Assembly: GCF_024748615.1 (NCBI RefSeq)
Contig: NZ_CP087168.1
Coordinates: 2,728,001 to 2,792,000, forward strand
Length of the DNA: 64,000 bases
Direction: 5' to 3'
From: Pseudomonas sp. B21-048
GTDB taxonomy: Bacteria; Pseudomonadota; Gammaproteobacteria; Pseudomonadales; Pseudomonadaceae
Shown here: piece by piece, positions 35,029-44,310 of the stretch
Numbering within the stretch: the first letter of the stretch is position 1
Layout of the letters: each line of letters starts with the position of its first letter
Notes under the pieces: model-generated
Seen by the model: the letters and a program-made list of their open reading frames with translations, nothing else
What the model was told of the DNA's origin: nothing
Databases searched by the model: none
Translations under genes and position numbers: made by a program

Positions 35029-35137
35029 GAGGCCTCTCGTTTTATGACCCGAGGCCTTTATAGAATATGCAGGTTGCCGAAGACCAATACCGAATTCGGA
35101 CCGATCAATACCCAAGAAACAGGACGCTTGGCCTACG

Positions 35138-36121
35138 ATGCTTGATCTACGCAAGTTACGTTATTTTTTGACGGTCGCCCAAGAGCTGCACTTTGGTCGC
35201 GCAGCATTGCGTCTGCACCTCGCCCAGCCGCCGTTGACCCGGCAGATTTCGGCTCTGGAAGCAGAGCTCGGTTTTCGCCTGTTCGATCGCACCAGCCGAA
35301 CGGTGTCGCTCACTGCACAAGGCCGACATTTCCTGCCTTACGCGCGCGCCGTACTGGAACAGGCCGACCTGACCGAAGTCATCGCCAGCAAATTGGCTGC
35401 GGGATCGGCCGGGCAACTGGCACTGGGTTATGCCAGTTCGATTGCTTTGTCGGACATGTTCAGCCAGGCCATTCAAGCCTTTGCCCAACGCTTTCCAGCA
35501 GTTCAGCTGACGCTGGTGGAAGGTGCGTCTGGCAGTCTGTGGTCGCAAGTCGTCGATGGTCGTATCGATATCGGCATGAGCCGACTGCAGCTTCAAAGCG
35601 GGCAAACAGAGGTCCGGGCATTGTCCCTGGGAGAGGAGCCGCTGGTGGCCGCTCTTTCCAGCGACAACCCGTTGGCCAGCCAAGCCGAGGTCACCCTGGC
35701 CCAGCTTAGCGCGCACCCATTGATTTTGTTTCCGGTCGATTACGGCTCGGGGCTCAACGAGTCGATTGAACAATTGTACCGGCGCAGCGGCCTGCCCCTG
35801 CGTCCAGGCCCGTCCGGACGACAGATCACTTCGATCATCGCGTTAGTGGCCGCCGGGCAAGGTGTTGCGCTGGTGCCCCAGTGCACACAGACTCTGGTGA
35901 AAAAGGGCGTGACCTACCGGCCGCTGGCAGATCCCGAAGCCTGCGCGCAACTGCTGATACTCACGCGAACCCGGGGGCGTAGCCTGTTGGTCGAGGCCTT
36001 CATGGGGGTGATTGACGAACTGTTGCAGGCGCGGCAGCGTCATCAACCGAGCCAGTCAGTTAAAGCACAATCCATGCAGGAGCGGGCTTGCTCGCGAAAA
36101 GGTCGTGCCAGTCGACATTAA
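35138..36121 (+). CDS. LysR-family regulator with REP-derived tail
   Basis: 327 residues. N-terminal winged helix-turn-helix MLDLRKLRYFLTVAQELHFG, LHLAQPPLTRQISALE; a substrate-binding domain of two lobes follows (GYASSIALSDMFSQAI, GQGVALVPQC). Residues past about 305 (VKAQSMQERACSRKGRASRH) are not LysR-like: they are encoded by a REP hairpin that supplies the stop codon. Divergent from the MFS operon, 109-base gap, the classic arrangement for LysR control of the neighbour. Confidence 0.92.
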   Translation: MLDLRKLRYFLTVAQELHFGRAALRLHLAQPPLTRQISALEAELGFRLFDRTSRTVSLTAQGRHFLPYARAVLEQADLTEVIASKLAAGSAGQLALGYASSIALSDMFSQAIQAFAQRFPAVQLTLVEGASGSLWSQVVDGRIDIGMSRLQLQSGQTEVRALSLGEEPLVAALSSDNPLASQAEVTLAQLSAHPLILFPVDYGSGLNESIEQLYRRSGLPLRPGPSGRQITSIIALVAAGQGVALVPQCTQTLVKKGVTYRPLADPEACAQLLILTRTRGRSLLVEAFMGVIDELLQARQRHQPSQSVKAQSMQERACSRKGRASRH

Positions 36122-36157
36122 TGTTGAATGACACACCTCTTTCGCGAGCAAGCCCGC
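36082..36157. repeat. REP pair (REPIN-like)
   Basis: Two inverted copies of the Pseudomonas REP core: GCGGGCTTGCTCGCGAA (from 36082) and TTCGCGAGCAAGCCCGC (36141-36157). The left copy overlaps the last codons of the LysR gene. Such hairpins stabilise mRNA ends or terminate transcription. Confidence 0.85.
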
Positions 36158-36208
36158 TGCCATACAGACCTGCTCTCGCATTACATCCGATAACCCGATA
36201 TCAGCGGG

Positions 36209-36406
36209 TCAACAGCACTTCGGTCCCGCCTTGCCACCGTAACGGGCTTCCTGACGTTCGCGAAAGAACACCTCGTAACTCATCACCGGTTTGTCCGGGT
36301 GTCTGGTTTGCATATGCTCGACGTAAGTGTCGTAGTCAGGCATGCCAACCATCAGGCGTGCAGCCTGACCGAGGTATTTACCAAGGCGACTCAGGTCATT
36401 GAACAT
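36209..36406 (-). CDS. ybdD: YbdD/YjiX family protein (DUF466)
   Basis: 65 residues, starting [20 protein letters not shown] and containing [20 protein letters not shown] and the basic end [10 protein letters not shown]. Small cytoplasmic partner of CstA/BtsT-type pyruvate/peptide transporters, needed for their transport activity. ATG 36406 after GGAGGAGG; a GTG two codons earlier is in frame. It follows cstA by 15 bases on the same strand. Confidence 0.93.
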   Translation of the reverse strand: MFNDLSRLGKYLGQAARLMVGMPDYDTYVEHMQTRHPDKPVMSYEVFFRERQEARYGGKAGPKCC

Positions 36407-36421
36407 GGGCACCCTCCTCCA

Positions 36422-38479
36422 TCAAGCATCCGGCAGAGCCTGGAATGGCGCTTCTTTATCCGTACGTTCCTTGGTGCCCCAGGCGGCAATGCCGACCTTG
36501 AGCGCAAAGAACAGGATGCTGAACACCACGAGCAAAAACAGCACAGTCAGCGTCGCATTGGTGTAGGCGTTGTAGATCACGTGCTGCATCTGCTCGATGC
36601 TCTTGGCCGGCGCCAGAACCTGACCGTTGGCCAGGGCATCGCTGTACTTCTTGGCCAGCGCCAGGAAACCGATGGCCGGGTTGGCGTCGAACAGCTTGAT
36701 GAAGCCTGCGGTGGTGGTGCAGATCAGCAACCACACGGCTGGCAGCAGGGTCACCCAGACATAGCGTTGGCGTTTCATTTTGATCAGCACAACGGTTGCC
36801 AGCATCAGCGCGATACCCGCCAGCATCTGGTTGGAGATGCCGAACAACGGCCACAAGGTGTTGATCCCGCCCAGCGGGTCGATCACGCCTTGGTACAGCA
36901 GGTAACCCCACATCGCCACACAACCGGCGGTGGCGATCAGGTTGGCGGTCCAGGATTCGGTGCGTTTGAGCGCCGGCACAAAGGAGCCGAGCAAGTCCTG
37001 CAGCATGAAACGCCCGGCACGGGTACCGGCGTCGACCGCGGTCAGGATGAACAGCGCTTCGAACAGGATTGCGAAGTGGTACCAGAACGCCATGGTGTTT
37101 TCACCCGGCAGCACGTGGTGCAGGATCTGCGCAATACCGACCGCCAAGGTCGGCGCACCGCCGGCACGGGCCAGGATGGTGGTTTCACCGATGTCCTTGG
37201 CCACCGCTTGCAGCGCTTCCGGGGTAATTGCAAAACCCCAGCTGCTGACGGTCTGAGCCACCGAAACAGCATCCGCGCCGACAAGGGCCGCCGGGCTGTT
37301 CATGGCGAAGTACACGCCTGGCTCGATCACCGAAGCAGCAACCATTGCCATGATCGCCACGAAGGATTCCATCAGCATGCCGCCATAACCGATGTAACGG
37401 GCATGGCCTTCGCTGGCGAGCAATTTCGGCGTGGTGCCGGAAGCAATCAGTGCGTGGAAACCGGATACCGCGCCACAGGCGATGGTGATGAACAGGAACG
37501 GGAACAGACCGCCCTTCCACACCGGCCCCGTGCCGTCGATGAATTGAGTCAATGCCGGCATTTTCAGGTCGGGCATGGTGATCAGGATGCCGATCGCCAG
37601 CGCAACGATGGTGCCGATCTTGAGGAAGGTCGACAGGTAATCACGCGGCGCCAGAATCAGCCACACCGGCAGTACCGCCGCGACGAAACCGTAGCCGATC
37701 AACATCCAGGTGATCTGAATCCCGGTGAAGCTGAACGCCTTGGCCCACACCGGGTCAGCGGCAATCTGCCCGCCCAGCCAGATCGAACCCAGCAGCAACG
37801 CCACGCCGATTACCGAGATTTCACCGATGCGACCCGGGCGGATGTAGCGCATGTAAATGCCCATGAACATCGCGATCGGGATGGTCGCCATCACCGTGAA
37901 AATGCCCCACGGGCTTTCGGCCAGGGCCTTGACCACGATCAGCGCCAGCACTGCGAGGATAATGATCATGATCAGGAAGCAACCGAACAGCGCGATGGTC
38001 CCGGGGATGCGGCCCATTTCTTCACGGACCATATCGCCCAGGGAACGGCCGTTGCGGCGGGTGGACATGAACAGGACCATGAAGTCCTGCACCGCACCGG
38101 CCAGCACCACCCCGGCAATCAGCCACAGCGTACCGGGCAGGTAGCCCATCTGCGCCGCCAATACCGGACCGACCAGCGGCCCCGCGCCGGCGATGGCCGC
38201 GAAGTGGTGACCGAACAGCACGTGTTTGTTGGTCGGCACGTAGTCCAGACCATCATTGTTAAGTACGGCGGGAGTGGCTCGATTGGGATCGAGTTGCATC
38301 ACCTTGGTGGCGATGAACAGGCTGTAATAGCGGTATGCGACAAGGTAGATAGCGACTGCTGCGACTACGATCCAGAGGGCGTTGATGGCTTCGCCGCGGC
38401 GCAGGGCCACGACACTCAGCGCAAACGCTCCCAGGACAGCCACGGCAAACCAGGCGAGGTGTTTAGCCAGACGGGGCAT
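36422..38479 (-). CDS. cstA: Carbon starvation protein CstA (pyruvate/peptide permease)
   Basis: 685 residues, about 16-18 membrane helices. Recognisable CstA segments: VLFGHHFAAIAGAGPLVGPV, MGYLPGTLWLIAGVVLAGAV, SGFHALIASGTTPKLLASE and WPLFGISNQMLAGIALM. A proton-driven carrier for pyruvate and perhaps peptides in the inner membrane. ATG 38479 follows CAGGAGAC; the longer in-frame start (38554) is unlikely. Its upstream region has a large near-perfect hairpin with CTACGTAG-like arms, a candidate regulator site. Confidence 0.95.
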   Translation of the reverse strand: MPRLAKHLAWFAVAVLGAFALSVVALRRGEAINALWIVVAAVAIYLVAYRYYSLFIATKVMQLDPNRATPAVLNNDGLDYVPTNKHVLFGHHFAAIAGAGPLVGPVLAAQMGYLPGTLWLIAGVVLAGAVQDFMVLFMSTRRNGRSLGDMVREEMGRIPGTIALFGCFLIMIIILAVLALIVVKALAESPWGIFTVMATIPIAMFMGIYMRYIRPGRIGEISVIGVALLLGSIWLGGQIAADPVWAKAFSFTGIQITWMLIGYGFVAAVLPVWLILAPRDYLSTFLKIGTIVALAIGILITMPDLKMPALTQFIDGTGPVWKGGLFPFLFITIACGAVSGFHALIASGTTPKLLASEGHARYIGYGGMLMESFVAIMAMVAASVIEPGVYFAMNSPAALVGADAVSVAQTVSSWGFAITPEALQAVAKDIGETTILARAGGAPTLAVGIAQILHHVLPGENTMAFWYHFAILFEALFILTAVDAGTRAGRFMLQDLLGSFVPALKRTESWTANLIATAGCVAMWGYLLYQGVIDPLGGINTLWPLFGISNQMLAGIALMLATVVLIKMKRQRYVWVTLLPAVWLLICTTTAGFIKLFDANPAIGFLALAKKYSDALANGQVLAPAKSIEQMQHVIYNAYTNATLTVLFLLVVFSILFFALKVGIAAWGTKERTDKEAPFQALPDA

Positions 38480-38598
38480 AGCGTGTCTCCTGCCGACAGC
38501 CATGGCTGCGGCGGTAATTTTTATAATTGTGTCCGCTGTGCGGAGCCAGCCCAATATCTGCGCATGTTGTCGACAAATAAATCCGCGTTACTACGTAC

Positions 38599-38630
38599 GC
38601 GGCATCTGCGTAGTTCTACGTAGATGCCGC
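38599..38630. promoter_or_regulatory. Long palindrome upstream of cstA
   Basis: 15-base arms GCGGCATCTGCGTAG and CTACGTAGATGCCGC with a 2-base loop and one G-T mismatch; neighbouring CTACGTACGC repeats the inner half. Could be an activator site for a LuxR-type response regulator or a terminator of leftward read-through; there is no T-run. Confidence 0.5.
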
Positions 38631-38758
38631 TGATCTGTCAGTTGAAATGCAAGCCCCTCCGCAGGCCACCTCGGTGTTCATTAGATATGAGAGCAATGTC
38701 ATTAGGCTTGGATAAGGAAATCGTCGACGACCGCAATGCACCGATGAACTCCTGTGTA

Positions 38759-38925
38759 TTGCCGAGCTGGGCCCTGAGCGCGGTTTGCCACGTACCGGGC
38801 GGAGCGCATCCTTCCTACGCCCACGATTACAACGAGCGCGACAACCGCTTCTATCAGGCCTGGGACCCGATTGCCCGCGATCGTGAAACCTTCACCGCGT
38901 GGATCAACGAATACATCCACGCGGC
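38759..38925 (+). pseudogene. CoA-transferase subunit A, C-terminal fragment
   Basis: About 55 codons: LPSWALSAVCHVPGGAHPSY, AHDYNERDNRFYQAW, DPIARDRETFTAWINEY. GGAHPS and the DNRFY-x4-D pattern are typical of the end of acyl-CoA transferase alpha subunits. The upstream part of the frame is unrelated and downstream it reads antisense into the SDR gene, so only a fragment remains. Confidence 0.6.
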
Positions 38926-38982
38926 GGAGGTCACCGCCCATGCCTTCTTGCCTCCAGTGACCTTCAACGGTCACCCTCTGCA

Positions 38983-39777
38983 TCAGGCGATGGAGCGAAC
39001 CACGCCACCATCGACACGCATCGCCGCACCGGTGGTTGCGCTGGCTTGAAGCGACGCCAGATAGACCACCAGATTCGCCACTTCTTCAGTCGTCGCCAAA
39101 CGCTTGATCAGCGAGCTTGCGCGATGTTGCGCGATGAAGCTCTTCTCCAGCTGCTCAGACGGCACGCCTTGTTCTTCGGCCATCTGCGCGAAGAAACCGC
39201 CGACACCTTCAGAACGCGTTGGTCCCGGCAGTACCGCGTTGACCGTCACACCGGTGCCGGCCAGCGTTTCCGCCAGACCACGAGAGATTGCCAGCAGCGC
39301 GGTTTTGGTGGTGCCGTAATGGACCATTTCAGCCGGAATCTGCAACGCCGATTCACTGGACAGGAACAACACCCGACCCCAGCCACGTTCAGCCATGGCC
39401 GGCGCATAGTGACGTGACAGACGCACTGCGCTCATCACGTTGACGTCGAAAAAACGCTGCCAGTCAGCATCGGTAATATCAAAGAAACCCTTGGGCTCGA
39501 AGATCCCCAGGTTGTTCACCAGGATGTCGACATTCAAGATTTTGGAGAACAGTTCCCGCGCGCCTTCCACGGTTCCCAGATCGGCTGCAAGACCGATCAG
39601 CCGAGCACCCGGCAGTCGGCTCAGAATGTGCTCGATAGCCTTGCGCACCCTCTCCTCGCTGCGCCCGTTGATGACCACTTCAGCACCCGCCTCGGCCAGA
39701 CCGAAAGCAATAGCCAGACCAATACCGGCTGTGGAACCACTGACGATCGCGCGCTTTCCGTGCAACGATATGTTCAT
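38983..39777 (-). CDS. Short-chain dehydrogenase/reductase (SDR)
   Basis: 264 residues. NAD(P)-binding GSTAGIGLAIAFGL near residue 14, NNLGIF (for NNAG) near 88, and the catalytic Ser-Tyr-Lys as SSES ... YGTTK near 141-157; C-terminal TGAAMRVDGG. An FabG-like fold with unknown substrate. ATG 39777 (MNISLHGKRAIV) follows GAGAAAGTAAGC; the longer frame upstream is not family-like. Lies before an efflux operon on the same strand, with an 83-base gap. Confidence 0.92.
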   Translation of the reverse strand: MNISLHGKRAIVSGSTAGIGLAIAFGLAEAGAEVVINGRSEERVRKAIEHILSRLPGARLIGLAADLGTVEGARELFSKILNVDILVNNLGIFEPKGFFDITDADWQRFFDVNVMSAVRLSRHYAPAMAERGWGRVLFLSSESALQIPAEMVHYGTTKTALLAISRGLAETLAGTGVTVNAVLPGPTRSEGVGGFFAQMAEEQGVPSEQLEKSFIAQHRASSLIKRLATTEEVANLVVYLASLQASATTGAAMRVDGGVVRSIA

Positions 39778-39859
39778 GCTTACTTTCTCCGATGGATGAT
39801 GTAACGACACAAAAGGCGGACTCAAGGTCCGCCGTAATTGATTCGAAAAGCCTGGCGCC

Positions 39860-41329
39860 TCAATCAGTGGTACCGGCATCAGCCGTTGCCAGCGGATAAA
39901 TCGACTGCCAGCCGCCACCTAGTGATTTATATAGCCCAACCATGGCCAACGAGACCGTGGTCGAGCTTTCCACCAGTTGTTCCTGATTCGCCAACAAGGC
40001 GCTCTGAACCGTCAGCACGTTGAGAAAATCCACCGCCCCTTCGACGTACTGGCTTTGCGCAGTTTCCAGCGCAATCCGGTTCTGCCGCACCGCTTCGGCC
40101 AGTCGGTCACGTCGCAGTTGGCTGGCGTTGTACAAGGTCAGCACATCATCAATTTCATGCCAGGCCCGCAGCACCACCTGTTGGTAATCGAGCGCCGCTT
40201 CCTGTTGCTGCGCCTCGCGCAACTTGACCATCCCACGCAAACGCCCACCCTCGAAAATCGGCAGGCTCAACTGTGGGCCTATAGCAAATTGGCGCGAGCC
40301 CCAGGACCCGAAATCCGATAGCTGCATCGACTGGAAACCAACGTTGCCGGACAGACGAATGCGCGGATAGAAATCACCCTTGGCCACTCCGATCCCAGCC
40401 GTCGCGGCATGCAGACGGGCTTCGGCCTGACGAATATCCGGACGCCGCTCGGCCAGCTCCGACGGCAAGCCAATTGCGAAGTTTTGTGGGGTTTGCGGTA
40501 CTTGTGCCGGTCGTTCCAGTTCGGCCTGCAAGGCTCTTGGTGGCTCGGCCAACAGCAGGCTCAAAGCATTGATCAACTGTGCCTGACGCTGTTCGAGCGA
40601 CGGTAAGCGAGCTTCGACTGCGGCGACCTGCGCAGCGGCTTCAGCCACATCCAGATTGGTCGCGATGCCATCAGCCAAACGCATCTGCGACAGCTTTAGG
40701 CTGTGCCGGGAAACATCAAGGTTCTCGCGAGTGACCGCGAGAGTGCTCTGCACGCCGCGCAGCTGAATGTAATCGTGAGCGGTCTCGGCCAGAATCGACA
40801 GCAGGACCATGCGCCGGTCGTTCTCAGCCACCTCGACCGATGCATCGGCCGCTTCCACTTCGCGCTGGACCCGACCCCACAAGTCTAGCTCCCAGGCAGC
40901 GGTGAAATCGCCCTCCCAGAGATTGAAGGCAGACTTGCCGCCCTTGCCCGAAGGATCGTTCAGGCCCTTGCTGCTATTGCGTGCCCGCTCATAGCCGATA
41001 CCGGCATCAAGGCTCGGATATTGATCGGCGGCGATGGTCTGGCGCGCCGCTCGACTCTGCTGCAGACGAGCACTGGCGATTTTTATATCGAGGTTGCTGG
41101 TGACAACACGGCGAGCCAGGGCAGACAACTGCGTGTCGTGAAAGAGGTCCCACCAGCGTTCTTCCACCGGCGAAGCCTCTGGGCGACTGGCGGCAGCCTG
41201 GCCTTGCAGCACGGACCACTTTGCGTTACCTGGCCCCTGAGGCTTCTGAAAGTCCGGACCAACGCTGCAAGCCGAGAGCATCAACACGCTCGACAACAAT
41301 AATGGCTGAACAGGGAAAGTCCGACTCAT
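39860..41329 (-). CDS. Outer-membrane efflux lipoprotein (NodT/OprM family)
   Basis: 489 residues. Lipoprotein signal with lipobox LSAC near residue 21 (MLSACSVGPDFQKP), then the two OEP repeats of the TolC-like fold (ARLQQSRAARQTIAADQYPS; RLHAATAGIGVAKGDFYPRI; TAQSQYVEGAVDFLNVL). Forms the outer-membrane channel. It starts inside the last codons of the HlyD gene (ATGA-type overlap at 41326-41329), so EmrB, EmrA and this protein are made from one operon as a tripartite pump. Confidence 0.93.
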   Translation of the reverse strand: MSRTFPVQPLLLSSVLMLSACSVGPDFQKPQGPGNAKWSVLQGQAAASRPEASPVEERWWDLFHDTQLSALARRVVTSNLDIKIASARLQQSRAARQTIAADQYPSLDAGIGYERARNSSKGLNDPSGKGGKSAFNLWEGDFTAAWELDLWGRVQREVEAADASVEVAENDRRMVLLSILAETAHDYIQLRGVQSTLAVTRENLDVSRHSLKLSQMRLADGIATNLDVAEAAAQVAAVEARLPSLEQRQAQLINALSLLLAEPPRALQAELERPAQVPQTPQNFAIGLPSELAERRPDIRQAEARLHAATAGIGVAKGDFYPRIRLSGNVGFQSMQLSDFGSWGSRQFAIGPQLSLPIFEGGRLRGMVKLREAQQQEAALDYQQVVLRAWHEIDDVLTLYNASQLRRDRLAEAVRQNRIALETAQSQYVEGAVDFLNVLTVQSALLANQEQLVESSTTVSLAMVGLYKSLGGGWQSIYPLATADAGTTD

Positions 41330-42402
41330 CGAAGGGTGACCTCTTTACGTGCGTCGTTGCCCTGCGGGTCCTGCGTCTCGATACTGGCTTCCACCGACAT
41401 GCCCACACGCAGGCGGTTCGCCAACGGTTGATCGGCATCCAGCGCAATCTTCACCGGTATCCGCTGCACGACTTTGGTGAAGTTGCCCGTCGCATTGTCC
41501 GGTTTGACCGAAGCAAAGGTCACCCCGGTCGCCGGCGCAATACTATCGACCCGACCGGTGAGGCTCTCGCCACTAAAGGTGTCGACGCGGATCTTCACGG
41601 GCTGTCCTGGCTGCACATGCGTCAACTGGGTTTCCTGGAAGTTGCCAACCACATAGGCCCGATCCAGAGGAACAATCGCCATGATCTTCGCGCCGGGATT
41701 GACATAGGCCCCGACACGCGCAGCACGTTCACCGACTACACCATCAATGGGTGCCACGAGACGAGTGTAAGACAGATCAAAACGGGCCCGCTCCAAAGAT
41801 GCCAATGCATGTTTATGGCCTCCGTCGGCACTGTCGAGCTGGGCCTTGAGGATATCCACCTGCTTACGCGAAGCGGCCAAGGCAGCGGTCGAGTTGGCTA
41901 AGCGGGCGCTGGCTTGATCCACCCGGCTGCGGGCCTGCTGAGCATTTTGCACGGTCCCGGCGCCCTGGCCTGCGAGATGGTTGTAGCGCGTCAGTTCGTG
42001 CTCCGCGAATGCTTGCTCAGCCTTGTCGGCAGCCACCATGGCCTGCGCCTGAGCGATCAATGACGACTGGCGTTCCAGCGTGGCTTGCGCGTTTTGGAAC
42101 TGCGCCTGCGAAACCAGTGACTGTGCTTCGGCCGCCTGGAGCGCAGCCTGATAGTCACGATCATCGATTACCACCAGCAATTGACCGGCCTTCACCGGCT
42201 GGTTGTCCTCCACCAGCACCTGACTAATAAAGCCCGAAACCTTCGGCGCCACCAACGTGTAGTCCGCCGTGATAAACGCATCGTTAGTGGTTTGCAGTGA
42301 GCCGGAACCAAACAGGCGCGGCGCTGCCAGGTAGATGACCCCGCCAAGAGCAACCAAGGCAACCGTGTACAAGGCAATTTTCTGATTTTTACTCGTAGTC
42401 AT
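41326..42402 (-). CDS. EmrA-type membrane-fusion protein
   Basis: 358 residues. One N-terminal membrane helix (IALYTVALVALGGVIYLAA), a biotinyl-lipoyl half (TTNDAFITADYTLVAPKVSG), a coiled-coil hairpin (about 95-200), and the return strand RLVAPIDGVVGERAARVGAY. Periplasmic adaptor linking the MFS pump to the outer-membrane channel. ATG 42402 follows GAGAGAAAGTCGTT; the in-frame ATG at 42441 is unlikely. Confidence 0.92.
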   Translation of the reverse strand: MTTSKNQKIALYTVALVALGGVIYLAAPRLFGSGSLQTTNDAFITADYTLVAPKVSGFISQVLVEDNQPVKAGQLLVVIDDRDYQAALQAAEAQSLVSQAQFQNAQATLERQSSLIAQAQAMVAADKAEQAFAEHELTRYNHLAGQGAGTVQNAQQARSRVDQASARLANSTAALAASRKQVDILKAQLDSADGGHKHALASLERARFDLSYTRLVAPIDGVVGERAARVGAYVNPGAKIMAIVPLDRAYVVGNFQETQLTHVQPGQPVKIRVDTFSGESLTGRVDSIAPATGVTFASVKPDNATGNFTKVVQRIPVKIALDADQPLANRLRVGMSVEASIETQDPQGNDARKEVTLR

Positions 42403-42427
42403 AACGACTTTCTCTCTGAATGGAACG

Positions 42428-43975
42428 CTATGCCACCGCACGAGGTGGATAGATCCGGGAAGGCATCAACGGAATCAACAGAATCAAGGCCAGTGCCAGC
42501 AGCGCCATGCAGTAGTACAAGTCCGAAGACGTCAGTACGACCGCCTGTTCGTGGATGCGATAGGCAAGCCCTTCAGCGTCGCTGTCTGCCAGAGGCGAGT
42601 TGCCCAGGCGATCGACCAGCATGGTTGAGTGGAAATGCAGCCGCGCCGTGGTCAGCACATCCAGCACGCCGGTAGCAAGGACCGCCGAAAACCCTTTGAC
42701 GGTGTTGAACCAGGCGGAAGCGAACGGGCCGTCTTGCGGCGCCAGGCCACCGGTAGCGAGCATCAGCAACGGGATCACCGCCATCGGCTGACCAAACACC
42801 TGGAATAGCTGCAAGATGTAGAAGTTGTCACGAATCCACTGGGAAGTGATTTGCGTGCCGCCAGCACAGGCCAGCGCCAGCAATCCAAGACCGATAGCCA
42901 GAACCCATCGGCAGTCGACCCGACGGATGTTGCACAAGGCCGCCACCAGCGGTAACGCCAGCAACTGCGGCAAGGCCACCATCAGCAATACGGGCGCAGT
43001 TTGAACCGGGCGATATCCCTGCACCTGAGCCAAGTAGCTGGAAGGGATGATGATCACCGCCAGCAATATAATCAGTACCCCGCCGAGGGTTAGCAACGAG
43101 TGCGACAGGTTCAGGTTGGTCAGCATCTGCAATTTAAAGAACGGCAGCGGGTGCGACCATTCATTAATAAAGAACAACACCAACAGCACCATACCGCCAC
43201 CAAGCAGCCAGCAAATCAGCGTGGACTCGAACCAGTCCAGACGATTGCCCTGGGACAGACCGATCACCAGCGCACAAATCGCCGGAAAACCGAGCAACAA
43301 GCCACGCCAGTCAAACTGTTTGAAACGCTCAAAGCGCATCGGGTCCCGCGGCAAGCCATATGCAACCGCGACCATCGCCAACAAGCAGGGTGGGACAATC
43401 TGCCAGAACGCCCATTGCCAACCGACGTATTCGGTCCACAACGCGGCCAACGGAGTCCCCAGGCTCGGACCGAAGGTGGCAGTCAACGCATAACTTGCCA
43501 GCCCGTAAAGCTTGACGCCGGGCGGGAGAAAACGCAGCGCGACGGTCATCAGCATCGGCGGCAGACTGCCCCCGGCCAGCCCCTGCAAAGTTCGTAACAC
43601 CATCAGGCTTTCGAGGTTCGGAGCGAACGGGCAGAGAACCCCAAGCACGGTAAACGCACCGATCGCGCTGAGAGTGAAGCGACGCAGGGAGAAGGTGACC
43701 GAACACCAGGGCGCAAACGCCATGGCCGAGACTGAGGTGGCAGCGTAAGTGGCGATCAACCAGGTACCTTCATCCGCGCCGATATACAGCGCGCCACGAA
43801 TGTCAGGCATGGCCACTTTGGCGACCATCTCGTTGAGACCGGCCACCAATACGGCAATCAGCACCCCGACCAGCCCGATCACAATACGCAGGCCAAACAC
43901 TGGCGCAGCGGCCGGTGCGGGTTTCGCCACTTCCAGCGCCGGGGCCATAACAGCAGAGGCTGCGAGCGAACTCAC
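42428..43975 (-). CDS. EmrB-type MFS drug exporter (DHA2, 14 helices)
   Basis: About 515 residues and fourteen membrane helices. N-terminal LNEMVAKVAMPDIRGALYIG and LRTLQGLAGGSLPPMLM carry the DHA2 motifs; late motif WFNTVKGFSAVLATGV. Proton-driven efflux of hydrophobic compounds. The start is uncertain: GTG 43975 (MSSLAASAVMAPALEVAKPA) or ATG 43948; neither has a strong ribosome-binding site. First gene of the efflux operon. Confidence 0.9.
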   Translation of the reverse strand: MSSLAASAVMAPALEVAKPAPAAAPVFGLRIVIGLVGVLIAVLVAGLNEMVAKVAMPDIRGALYIGADEGTWLIATYAATSVSAMAFAPWCSVTFSLRRFTLSAIGAFTVLGVLCPFAPNLESLMVLRTLQGLAGGSLPPMLMTVALRFLPPGVKLYGLASYALTATFGPSLGTPLAALWTEYVGWQWAFWQIVPPCLLAMVAVAYGLPRDPMRFERFKQFDWRGLLLGFPAICALVIGLSQGNRLDWFESTLICWLLGGGMVLLVLFFINEWSHPLPFFKLQMLTNLNLSHSLLTLGGVLIILLAVIIIPSSYLAQVQGYRPVQTAPVLLMVALPQLLALPLVAALCNIRRVDCRWVLAIGLGLLALACAGGTQITSQWIRDNFYILQLFQVFGQPMAVIPLLMLATGGLAPQDGPFASAWFNTVKGFSAVLATGVLDVLTTARLHFHSTMLVDRLGNSPLADSDAEGLAYRIHEQAVVLTSSDLYYCMALLALALILLIPLMPSRIYPPRAVA

Positions 43976-44310
43976 AGGGTCACCCGTTGGCCAGCGCCCC
44001 GAAAGACAGAAAACAACACAAGACACATTGCGTCATGACTCCAAGTAAAGGATTTACCTGGATAGTTTATGAAGACGCAATAGTTCCGAAAACTGACATA
44101 TGGGAAGCTTTAAGCTGCACCCAGCGCACGTATCAATCCACAGAAACTATCCAGCTCCAAATTGCCCTTCGGCAGATGCTTACAGAGATTGGGAGCTACC
44201 TGGAAAACATCGGGTTACTCGGTTGGCGTAGCTGCTGCCGCAGGCTGCGATAAGCCGGGGTCGTGCTCGGCCCGAAAGGGCTTGGGGCGATCCTGGAAGC
44301 GCAAGCTGCT
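43976..44310. other. Promoter gap of the efflux operon
   Basis: 335 bases between the pump operon and the 3' end of the LysR gene. It should contain the pump promoter and operator; nothing gene-like was found. A short REP-like fragment (CCGCAGGCTGCGAT) lies near 44239-44252. Confidence 0.4.

Noticed and set aside
36299-38623. A 774-codon open frame on the plus strand opposite cstA
   Set aside because: Its translation is dominated by His, Gln, Arg and Asp in an unstructured pattern, with no domain, and it mirrors the GC-rich third-position pattern of cstA exactly.
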